64,000 nucleotides of DNA from contig OX421966.1 of assembly GCA_949128115.1 (NCBI GenBank), positions 31,203,042-31,267,041 on the forward strand, in the 5' to 3' direction. Below are positions 1-11,400 of the stretch, in pieces. The position numbers and the translations under genes were made by a program. Under the pieces are notes generated by a model. It was not told the DNA's origin. It saw only the letters and a list, made by a program, of their open reading frames with translations, and did not search any database. Within the stretch, counting starts at the first letter, position 1, and the number at the start of each line of letters is the position of its first letter. This DNA is from Anaspis maculata. Taxonomy: Eukaryota; Arthropoda; Insecta; Coleoptera; Scraptiidae.

Positions 1-740
1 GGTTTACCTTGCAAAAAGTCGCGGAGAGTCAAAATTTGTAATCTGGTACAGTTTTGTGTTCTGATCTAATATTGTTGACATCGACACTGACATTGTTGCC
101 ATCGACAGCGCATTGTTACATTCGACAGTCAGATCTTATGTCTTGAGACGACCTTATTCAATTTTGAAACGCCGATTTTTCCCAAACACAACCTTAAGAT
201 GTAGGTGTATTTGATTATGTTAGTAAATATTCCCAAGATGATAACTATGTTGCGTCGTTTTCTGCTTCTATTTGTTTTTGGTACTTTGACCGATTGGGCC
301 AGTCCAGTTCTGTCCTGCCGTTTATTTTCTAGTAGTTTGGGGAATTTCGTTATCTTGCGGTGGCCGTTCCGGCAAGCGAGTTCGGCGTGCCTTTCTCCAA
401 TTGGTTATAGATAAGAACTAGCCCGCGCGCCGGTGGGCAGAATCTGATGAAACGAAGCGACGTAGTTACTTCTTCGTTTTCAATTTGAAACTCGCATCGG
501 AGCTGTCGCCTAGTTGTGTGCTGTACATCCACGTTTTTGCCGTTCGAGTGGTCTTCGAAATTGTGTTAGTTCGAAGCCAGAAACCACCTGTTTTGCGGGT
601 TTATTTGGCGAACGTTGGATCATTAGGGTACTGGACCCGAAGTAGGCATTGTTTCGCCGTCTAAAGAAGTACAACCATATCTGGCGCATCAAACGAAACC
701 GTCTCTCACCTGGAGGTGAAGTGAAGACTGATTTGGTTCC
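1..740. other. unassigned single-copy region with coding-like frames
   Basis: No repeat or recognised gene. A plus-strand frame is open from about 423 to 665 with GC-rich third positions. A second frame, about 631-715, is bounded by CATTAG and GGAG|GTGAAG and could be a small exon (GPEVGIVSPSKEVQPYL). Neither resembles a protein I know. Confidence 0.2.
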
Positions 741-1304
741 TCTTTTGTCATATTACTTTCCCGGCCCGTCCAAGGGAAAGTTATGTAATGATGCAGGATG
801 CAGGAAAAACGTTCTGACACGATAGCTGCCGAACCGATAGTCTGATCGACTTGAAATTTGGTATACAGACAGGGTTTTGCTGTTAGATGAGCTGATTAGT
901 TTTTGGTTGTCATCTGTCAAACGGAAGTATCACTATTAAAAAATGACAGAAGCTATATCTCACAGAACTTGACTTGCAAAATGCCGTTTGAAAGCCCATA
1001 AAAAACTGTATTCAGAATGGTTAAAAATATTGCCCTTTCTGTCATCTGTCAAAAAATAAAAAATGTCGAAGTTCAAAACTTTACCATTCAATTATTCAAA
1101 ATCTATCCAATGAATTGGGACCAAATTTGGCAGGAAGCAACAAAACATAAGAGTCAAATGAAGTCTGCAGTTGCAATTTTCCACCATTTTCCCGTCGGGC
1201 GTTATGAATTTTCAAAATTTCTCCTAGCCGTTGCCACCCGAGAGAACGACTCACCCGGATTTCCACCAGGATGACTCGCTTTTGATGCAGCACTCCACTC
1301 AAAA

Positions 1305-2696
1305 AAATCTGTTGTGGGGCGACACAAAACTTTCCCGGCGGTATCCAGAGACCTCAGTGATGATTTTGGGCTAAGCGTCCCTTCGGGAAGGTCAGATTTA
1401 AGTAGGACATTGATGAAAAAGTTCTACATAGTCAGTTGAGCGTTGAGCGAGGATCCTGCATCCATTGTTTGGCCGACAGAACAAGTGACAGGTTAGGTTA
1501 GTTTTCCAAATGAAATAATTCAAAAGGTAGAACTAGGTAGCTAATTGTTGTGATATCTCAAGAACACTCAAGAATGCATGCTAGTTTCTCATTGAAATTT
1601 TTCTTCCTACTTTAGACATGATGATGAAATTACACAGACTTGATTGAGAACTTTTACTGCATCTGTGTACCAAATTTCAACTCTATATTTTCAATTTAGA
1701 GCTTGAGCAGACAAGCCCAGACCCAATGTGCCACCTGAGGGCTTCCGATCAAAATCATCTACCCAAAGTCTAATAAGATTATTCCAGGCTGAACTTATGC
1801 TTTCGTACCTGATTTCGATTTGATCGGATCAATAATTCGGTCATTATCGTGGCAGAACCGCTCAATTTGCACGATCGCATAAGCGGTTTTATATTTTCAG
1901 TGGGAAATTTTCCGGGAAATTGGAGAGAAATTATAGGAAAATGTTCAAGAACCAGTTATCTATTCTCCAAAAACAAATGGTAGAAATCTGTTCACGGAAT
2001 AAAAATCTGTTGTGGGGCGACACAAAACTTTCCCGGCGGTATCCAGAGACGTCAGTAATGATTTTGATCGAAGTGTCCCTTCGGGAGGGGGCGATTCGAT
2101 TTGGAAATTGATGAAAAAATTCTATTTAGTCGAGCGTTTAGCGAGCATCCTGCATCCATTGTTGAGCGGACAGAAAAAATGACAGGTTAGGTCAGTTTTC
2201 CAAGGTGATGAAATGATCCAAAAGGTAGAACTAGGTAGCTAACTGTTGTGATATCTCAAAAATGCAATGCTGGTTCCTTATTGAAATTTTTGTTCCTACT
2301 TCAGATATGATGATGAAATTACAAAAACTTGATTGAAAACTTTCACTGCATCTTTGTGTCAAATTTCAACTCTATATTTTCAATTTAGAGCTTGGGCAGA
2401 CAAACCCAGACCCAATGTGCCACCTGAGGGCTTCCGATCAAAATCATCCACCCAAAGTCTAATCAGAACATTCCAGGCTGAACTTAGGCCTCCGTACCTG
2501 ATTTCGATTTGATCGGATCAATAATTCGGTAATTATCGTGACAGAACCGCTTAATTTGTACGATCGCATGAGTGGTTTTATATTTTCAGGAGGAAAATTT
2601 CCGGGAAATTGGAGAGAAATTATTGGAAAATGTTCAAGAACCAGTTATCTATTCTCTAAAAGAAACATTCCAAGAAATCTGTTCACGGAATAAAAA
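1305..2696. repeat. direct tandem duplication, period about 695 bp
   Basis: Two head-to-tail copies, each opening TCTGTTGTGGGGCGACAC (the GTTGTGG anchors lie at 1311 and 2009) and closing at GTTCACGGAATAAAAA. They differ by scattered substitutions and small indels. Confidence 0.85.
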
Positions 2697-3537
2697 GTTG
2701 GAAAATTTGCAGTTTTTCCAGAGAGGAAAACTCGGCAACTGTTGATCCGATTTCGAAACTTTTTCCTTCAAAAATTAGCTCAATCTTTTCTCTAACTTTT
2801 ATTCACAGCATGTCTGCACCTAAAATTGATATTTCGTGGGGCTTACCGCATGTAGAAGTTTGCATTGCGTTTTTCTCAAATTCACGGAATGTGCAAATTT
2901 CATTTTGAAAAAATTACAGTCGGGAAATCGAAACCGTGTCAACTCTGAAAATAGACCTGCACGACGCTCAATACAATCTACTTTCGATATCAGTTGAAAT
3001 TTCCAAAAAAAAGTCGATCCCCGAGCAGGAATAAATTTTTGAGTGGAGTCCTGCTACAAAAGCGAGTCGTGCTGGTCGAAACACCGGCGAGAGCCCCTCC
3101 TGAGTGGCAACGGCCAGGAGAAATTTCGAAAATTCATTACGCTCAACTGGAGAATGTTGGAAAACTGCAACTGCGGCCTCAATTTGACTCTTTTGTTGTG
3201 TTGCTTCCTGCCAAATCTGGTTCCAATCCATCGGATAGATTTTGAATAATCAATTGGTAAAGTTTTGAACTTTAACATTTTTTATTATTTGACAGATGAC
3301 AGATAGGGCAATGTTTCCAACTGTTCTGAATACAGTTTTTCAAGGGCTTTCAAATGACATATTGCAAGTTGAGTTCCGTGAGATATAGCTTCTGACATTT
3401 GATGATAGTGACAGTTGGGTTTGACAGATGACAGCCAAAAACTAATGGGCTCTTTTCAGGAAACAACCATGTTTGTATACCAAATATCAAGTCGATCCAG
3501 TCAACGTTACGGCAGTTATCGTGGAAGATCACAGACA

Positions 3538-3596
3538 GACACACATACACACACACATACACACACACATACACACACACACACACACAGACAGAC
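3538..3596. repeat. (CA)n microsatellite inside a family-X copy
   Basis: CA-rich tract with occasional CATA, flanked by GACAGAC on both sides. Other X copies have the same GACAGAC context with shorter or no CA expansion. Confidence 0.9.
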
Positions 3597-5539
3597 ATCA
3601 TTCTGAAAATGGTCTTAATCGTCTTGGAGGACCTCAAAACGGATATATCCGGTGAAATCTCGAAACTTTTTTTCTGCACGATTACAATACTTTCCCTCCG
3701 TGTTCGTGGGTGGGCCGGGAAAGTAAAAGTTGGAAAATTTCCAGTTTTTCCAGAGAGGAAAACTAGAAAACCGTTGGTCCGATTTTGAAAATTTTCCCTC
3801 CAAAAATTAATTCAGTCCTTTCTCCAACTTTCATTCGCAGCATGTCTGCACCTAAAATGAATATTTCGTGTGGCTCACCGCATGTTGAAGTTTACGCTGC
3901 AGTTTTTTCAAATTCACGGAATGTACAAATTTGTTATTGAAAAAATTACCGTCGGAAAACCGAAGCTGTGTCGATTTCAAAAATATATCTACAAGACGCC
4001 CAGTTCAATCTACTTCCGATATCAGTCCAAATTTTTTCGAAAAAAGTCGATCCTCGAGCAGGAATGAATTTTTGAGTGGAGTGCTGCATCAAAAGCGAGT
4101 CATCCTAGTGGAAATCCGGGTGAGTCGTTCTCTCGGGTGGCAACGGCTAGGAGAAATTTTGAAAATTCATAACGTCCGACGGGAGAATGGTGGAAAATTG
4201 CAACTGCAGACCTAATTTGATTCTTATGTTTTGTTGCTTCCTGCCAAATTTGGTCCCAATTCATCGGATAGATTTTGAATAATTGAACGGTAAAGTTTTG
4301 AACTTTGACATTTTTTATTTTTTGACAGATGACAGATAGGGCGATATTTTCAACTATTCTGAATACAGTTTTTCATGAGCTTTCAAACGGCATTTTGCAA
4401 GTCAAGTTCTGTGAGATATAGTTTCTGTCATTTTTTGATAATGACACTTCCGTTTGACAGATGACAGCCAAAAACTAATCAGCTCATTTAACAGCAAGAC
4501 CCTGTTCGTATACAAAATTTCAAGTCGATCAGACCACCGGTTCGGCAGCTATCGTGTCAGAACGTTTTTCCTGCATCCTGCATCATTACATAACTTTCCC
4601 TTGGACGGGCCGGGAAAGTAATTCATTCCTGCTCGAGGATCGACTTTTTTTGAAAAATTTCGACTGATATCGGAAGTAGATTGAACTGGGCGTCTTGTAG
4701 ATCTATTTTTAAAATCGACACAGCTTCGGTTTTCCGACGGTAATTTTTTCATTAACAAATTTGCACATTCCGTGAATTTGAAAAAACTGCAGCGTAAACT
4801 TCAACATGCGGTGAGCCACACGAAATATTCATTTTAGGTGCAGACATGCTGCGAATGAAAGTTGGAGAAAAGATTGAATTCATTTTCGGAGGGAAAATTT
4901 TCGAAATCGGACCAACGGTTTTCAAGTTTTCCTCTCTGGAAAAACTGGAAATTTTCCAACTTTTTATTCCGTGAACAGATTTCTACCATTTGTTTTTGAA
5001 GAATAGATAACTGGTTCTTGAACATTTTCCAATAATTTCTCTCCAATTTCCCGGAAATGTTCCTACTGAAAATATAAAACCGCTTATGCGATCGTGCAAA
5101 TTGAGCGGTCTGCCACGATAATTAGCGAATTATTGATCCGATCAAATCGAAATCAGGAACGGAAGCATAATTCAAGTCTGGAATGAGCTGATTAGACTTT
5201 GGATGGATGATTTTGATCGGAAGTCCTCAGCTGGCACATTGAGTCTGAGCTTGTCTGGATATAGCATTGCATTCTTCAAATTTCGCAACAGTTGTCTTCG
5301 TAGTTCTACCTTTCAAAATATTTAATCACCGTGGAAACCTACGGGCCTGTCACTTGTTCTGTCGGCCCAACAATGGATGCGGGATGCTCGCTATACGCTC
5401 AACTCACTAGAACATTTCCAATCAACATCTCAATGAAATCCCACTTTCCCGAAGGGACGCTTGAATCAGAATCATTACTGACGTCCCTGGATACCGCCGG
5501 GAAAGTTTTGTGTCGCCCCACGACAGATTTTTTTAAATT

Positions 5540-8300
5540 AGAGTCGACACTGAGTTAAGTGAATTGTTGTAGGTTTCTTTCTTTTACCCACCACTCAGTT
5601 TTTCTGCTACATAACGAGTTTTTCTACGATCGAGTTCCCGACATCTCCATTTTCCTGTCATTACGTTTCAAAGTCTGGAGATTTTGCCAGCAAGCCGTCA
5701 ACGTCACCATCATCGACATCTTCACATTTATGCAACAGGGAATTTCCCGAGCCCGCTTTTGGTTTGAGTGCAAGATTTTCCAAACCGCCCGGCGAATCCT
5801 GTCGTACTAGCGTGGACCCCATCTTCACAAGACACCGAGTCTAACCATCCCCGCACTCTGGAAGTCTCATCGTACGACAAATTGTCGATCGCGGCCGTCA
5901 GGAAACCGTCACCGTGTGTACAGCTGCTTTGCGTTTTGGTCAAGTGAGCCGGCGACATTCCGCCTATTATGTTGCTTTATTCTCCCTCTATTACTTGTGT
6001 TTCATTAAAAAAATGCGTAAACGATTTCACGTTGATATTTGGCTGAACACTACTCAAGTACCGTTCTAGAAAAAGACGGAAGAAAAATAGATTGACAGTT
6101 TTCAGGGGACAATAAAGGATAAAATTGAAATTCAGTCTGCTCGCAATTAAATTGTTGCGATTTTCGACCATTCGCGAAATGTATATGCGCTTTGTTTAAA
6201 TCAACATCACTCTTCATCTTTTGAAATCCGTACACAAATTCTGTAGTTTTGCCACCGACAGTCTCGTGGTACCTTATTGTTGATGACTTTGAAATTAACG
6301 TAGATGTTATAGGGCGAAAAGTCCTAGTTTGACTTGTAATCAGTAATTATTATTTCGAAAGGAAAATCTCTGAATTAAATTCACAAGGTTTCATGTATAA
6401 AATTATTATTATTTTTGTAACATTGTCAACGTGTGAAAAAGAAGCCGATAACACTCTCTGGGGTGGCTTATCAACTTAGATACCTACCGTGCCGTTTTAG
6501 ATTCACCTCGACTTGAATTGTTATCTGGCATTGTTAAAAACTGGACGACAGGTACCTACGCTTTAGAACAGAAAACGTTCATTTTAATTCTGGCTTGAAG
6601 CCGAGCTTCTTTTCCGAACGCAACAAACTTTGTTGTGGCTTTATACACAGCATTATTCGACACATCAACCTCTTTTATTTCCTTTATTGTAAAATTAGCC
6701 AACCGGCACCTGTTCATCTTCATTACCTTTTGTAAATAAACTTTGTTTAAAATCCAATCATTGCTTTGTCTTCAGTATTGTATTAGTCATTGTTTGGTGC
6801 TGAAGGTTGTTTTTTGGGAATTCGGTCAACAATACTGTGGCGCCCTCGACCATCCAAAAGAACCCCGGCCTATCTTCTGTGATCAGCTGGCGGGCCGTGT
6901 TCCTAAATAAGACAGACCAATGGTAAGTCGCACCGAAAAGGCACGAGGCCTTTTTGGCATGTAACAACTATATGTATAAAACCATCTTAGGTCAAGCCTG
7001 TGTCTAAATAAACATGGTCTTGAGACCACCTTATATACAATAAGATCTGACTATGAAAACGGGCCTATGACTTTTTATGTATAGCCGAAATTTATTCGAG
7101 AATTTTTTTTTTCTTTACAAGCTGTGTGGATATTATACCGTTTTCATATCTCAAGTAAAGTACATTTAGCTCCTGATGATCACTGAGGATTTATGCAAGA
7201 AGAGGCAACGTTGGAATTGGAAATGTCTATTAGAGAGAACCGTAGCGCTTTTGTTCTGCAAGTTGAGAGTGCTCGGGGTATGCACTAGTGCACTGGACAA
7301 AGACACTAGATCCAACTGGGACGTGATTGGTGTACATAATATATCTATTTCTCTGTTTAGTGATCTACCCCGAGTAGCTCCGCTAGCAAAACGAAAATGG
7401 CTCGTGCTAACTTACGTAATTTCAACTTCTTCTCGCAACGAAGACGATGATATCTTCTATCCTTTAGGTTCGCGTGCGTTTCTCGCCTTGGTATCACTTG
7501 TCTGTAAGCGGGAAGCGCTGAGTATGCATGGTCTGACTTCCTCTGTATTTACATGAATTACACTCGAGCACTGATTTATAAGATGCCGAAATTCATGAAG
7601 TAGACAACCAACAAGCAAAAGCCTGGCCTGGAAATTGCTTTGTCGTGCGAAGCGAAAGAAAATAAGTCTACATTTAGTGAAGCGGCCTCAACATTATCCT
7701 GTTGAAAACCTCTGCAGTCTAATTTAATCCGCGGATTTCACACTCAGCCTGCATTCTGAACCTGTGACTTTCTATTTGTGAAATCCTAATAGCATATTTT
7801 TCTAAAAGGAAATGGAAGTGTTAGGAATTAAAACAATAATATACTTTTTTGAGCTGAGCATAAATAATTACCAGTTTTCTGATACGTTATGTTGATATTA
7901 AAATTATAAAATGTAAGCAGTATCACGCACGCTTCTCTCCTTGAAATCTATGGCCGATGCTTGAAGATTCGTGCGGATCATACAGAAAATTAGCAATTCG
8001 CCCTCTCAATATATTTTTTTTTTCAAAAACAAAAGTGTCAATAAACTGTGTAATAATAAGAATATAATAATATATCACTAATAAGATTCTATGACAGGTC
8101 ACGAACAGTATACTTACATTATATTTTTAGCGTATCAATGTCAATATGAAAAAATAACGTTTCAAACGCTAAAAGCACCTAAGATCTACTTTGAACAATT
8201 AATTACTGGTAATGGTTTTTCTATGCATCATGCATTACTCATTGCAGAGACCTGAGTATTTTACGTACAATTCAATGTTTTGGAGCAGGAACAGAAACAA
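5540..8300. other. mostly single-copy region downstream of SMC6, unassigned
   Basis: No recognised gene. Plus-strand frames at 5559-5810 and about 5767-5949 look coding-like, with GC-rich third positions; the latter ends in LLCVLVK then TGA, with AATAAA at about 6111. A 126-codon frame at 7176-7556 has no recognisable domain. 6390-6860 has some features of an LTR end (see findings). The 3' UTR of SMC6 should lie just below 8302, but I see no canonical polyadenylation signal there. Confidence 0.3.
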
Positions 8301-8301
8301 T

Positions 8302-8460
8302 CTAAACGTGTAGCCTTTTTGGAGCGGCGAGCCGTAGAATGGTCACAGACTTATCGACAAAAGACACATCTTGTGGTGTGAGAAATACAAATTGAAGAGT
8401 GGGGTGCTGTTTGGCATGATGTATGAGAATGTCCGTAACTTTTGATCTGTTCAGCTTGTC
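8302..8460 (-). CDS. SMC6: SMC6 exon 12 (C-terminal exon and stop)
   Basis: After acceptor TTTTTTTCAG the frame reads [13 protein letters not shown], then [16 protein letters not shown], ending KRLHV and TAG. DKLNR joins directly to the Walker B DEFDVYM of exon 11, as in other SMC6 proteins. At 52 residues it is below the usual ORF size cut, and it is 5.9 kb from exon 11. Confidence 0.93.
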   Translation of the reverse strand, partial: DKLNRSKVTDILIHHAKQHPTLQFVFLTPQDVSFVDKSVTILRLAAPKRLHV

Positions 8461-11400
8461 CTGAAAAAAAGTGCGTTCAATTTGAAAGTCATTTTATTTA
8501 CTAACCTCGGGTTCCACCAACATTCTAAGAGCAGATTAAATCTATCACGCTGATAGTTGCTATGCACCAGCCAATAGGATGGCCAGTGGCTTAGTTACTA
8601 TCAGAGTGATAAAGTTATTGCGTTGATAAAAGTTTGGTGGAACCCAAGGTAAATAGTAGAATTGCAATGGGACTTTTAATTTGCTATTTTACTGTCATTT
8701 GATTACACAATAGGGTGGGCCGAAAATGACCAAAAAAAATTTTTTTTTTGGAAATTCAACCGCGGCTAGCGTGAAATAGTTGTGACTAGGTTCCGTAATA
8801 TTCCACACGAAATATGAATTTTTTAAAAAAATATCTAGCCAAGCCCCGAGGTCACCAAATTTTGAAAAAAAAAAAATTTCATAAATCAGCCGGGACTAGC
8901 TTGCAAATGTTAGTATACTGTAATTTTAGCACGTATAATTTTTTTCCTTTATATATTCGGACGTTTAGCCGGGCCCCTTTAATATAATATGATTTTAACG
9001 CAGCATTTGAGCACTTCAACACTCAACAGTGAGCAGTAAAATCAATTACTTTTTGTAAGTACTTGCGTCCGTATGACCGTATGTGATCGTGCGGGAAAAG
9101 CCAACTTGTGTGTTCTATTTCAATTCGGAATAATTTATTAATAATGGCAACGCAAACTCGTGCAAATGTTAGTATGTAGGTACTTGTTCGGAACTGAAAA
9201 AGACATTTCACCCGAAAAAAAATTGATGTGCTGCCAACATACGAAAATGTGATACGATGTTTCCGAAGTTTTCGCTTCAAACTAAAAGAGGGAGGCAGCA
9301 AACAACCATGAGAAGTATAAGAGTAGTTGCCACTGTAGTTGCTTAAAAATTGAAAGATATCTGGAACAGGGTCTCTCTTCCAGTTTTATATCCCGCAAAA
9401 GAATAATCGACAAGATTGTGCAATACAACAACAAATATCAAACTGCTATCAAGTCTATAGAAAGAAGAATGACCACCGTCCTAACGAAAAAATTCAAGGC
9501 ATTTGAACATAAAGCTTAGCGATTGTTTGATATCTGTTATTGCAAATGTTTGAATAAACTATCGTGCAACTGTGAGAAGACAAAGGAGATACCAGAAATA
9601 GAATGGAGTTTCATAGAAGATGACAGAGGTAAAATGGCGATTGGTAAATCTAGATAGAAAAGTGTCGGTTAAACTGGAAAAAAAACTTACAGAAAAGTTG
9701 GGGACTTTCAACGGAACTTTGTTGATATTATGAAGGTGACTTTTGAAGAGACGCAAGCCGGTCCCATGCAGTGAACTCCGTGGTGACAACATACCCAGTA
9801 AAGACATCACTTGATGAGAGCGAAAGTACTAAAGCTGATGTTAATACTTCAACGGCTACAGTCGCAAACGATACAAATTTCACATGGTTTTACCCACTTG
9901 GAAAGGCATCAAAACTTAACCAACAAAAACGTAAAACTCAAATGAGTCTTTCACTCACATAAACTGCAAAAGTTGCAGATTTAACTGGTGTGTCTAATCG
10001 TACTGTAGCGAAAATTGCCACAAATTGTAGCGACAAATGCTGCTTTAGAAGATCTGAACTTGATTTTAAAAGTTGACTCAGCAATGGTTGTGGACGAAAA
10101 TAAGATTCGAGGAGAACTAAGCAAAAACAGACGTCAGCTTCAAGAAGCTAAGATGAATGAAAACGTTTTGATTAGAGGCCTATATTTTGATGGAAGAAAA
10201 GATCAAACAATGTTTCAAGAGAATGGTCGCCGAATAATTAAAACTAAAGAACACATCGCTTCAATAGAAGAACCAGGAAAATTATTTTCATCACGAGCGA
10301 CAGATATCACTGAAGGAATTATAGGCTTCATGGAAAGTCATGGTGTAGACTTATCGCAACTTATGGTTATAGGATGTGATGGAAGTAACGTTAATACCGG
10401 TGGAAAAGGTGGTGTAATAATTCGTTAGCTAGAAACCAAGTTGAAAAAACAACTACAGTGGAGTGTATGTCTTCTACACGCTAATGAGCTGCTATTTTCA
10501 CCATAATTTTTCTTCATATAGCAGCGGGGCCCGGCTAAAAATTAAAATTTTCTGATAATTTTTCATATAAGATGTTCAAAAACTAGTAAACATTTTGTTC
10601 ATAACTCACGGTTCGGCCAAAGTCGAAAATGACAAAAAAAATTGTCCACGAATTTAAATACGTGCAAGTGGTTACTCACATGTTTTTATGTAAAAAAACC
10701 GTTGTACCAAAATTGTATCATTGTTAGTTTTTTATTTTTGTCAAAAAACGAAAGTTATGTGTCATTTGATAATGATTATCGCCCACATGCCCAATTCAGC
10801 TAATCAGAACAGTCGAATATGACACACGTGACTCAGTTTAAGCTATCGATTATTGCATACTAGCAAGTGAAAAGAGTACACTAGGTAAAAGCACCATACT
10901 AGGGTGATTCAAAATTTTTGAGTTAGGATTTTATGATGATTTTTTCAACTGGCTGGGAATTAATCAAACAAAAACGTTTTTTTTTACTATGACAAGCTTT
11001 CGGTCCCCTCTCCAACATATCAAATGTCCTCATCTCTGGGACTGCTACAAATCAGTATACAGGGTGAAAGTTTATTATTATTCTTCACTTTCTCTCTTTC
11101 TTTCAGTTTAATTTGTTGAATTTATTTGATTTGAATCTGTGAATAAAAACGCAGCTGTAGAAAAACTCCATATATTTGATGAATATGTTTGACTAAAAAC
11201 TCTTGAGTTGTCAAAAGAACCATTCGCAGTTGTTGTGTGAGCCGATTTCACCAAGAAAAAAAATGTAAACGTGAAAAAGACTTCCCACCCTGTAAATTAA
11301 AATGCATCAGTCAGGGATGTATAATTTTTATATGTTTAGTATGACATCATAAGCTTGCAAAAGAACTAGAACTGGCCTCAATCTAGATCAATTCCACCAA

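Larger units (their letters stand above)
740..5540. repeat. family-X repeat mosaic (tandem and inverted modules)
   Basis: Modules of one repeat family are joined in both orientations. 755-1300 is the reverse complement of 4060-4620. 1305-2000 is directly repeated at 2003-2696. Parts of that same module, with a gap, reappear inverted at 4970-5520. 2696-3724 and 3725-4620 both begin AAAAGTTGGAAAATTT. Boundaries often carry ACTTTCCCGGC. No transposase frame is present. Family X recurs at 16600-16773, 26935-27170, 33835-34262, 50690-51330 and 52300-52968. Confidence 0.8.

Noticed and set aside
205..414. Short open frames throughout the repeat regions
   Set aside because: Most are below 100 codons, lack domains and lie in repeats or opposite to real exons; they are expected by chance in AT-rich DNA.
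3350..3679. Minus frame with a long Cys/Val run
   Set aside because: It is a translation of the (CA)n microsatellite.
740..5540. CRISPR-like array or origin because of repeated modules
   Set aside because: Modules are hundreds of bases long, irregular and in both orientations, within a eukaryotic genome; nothing resembles repeat-spacer structure.
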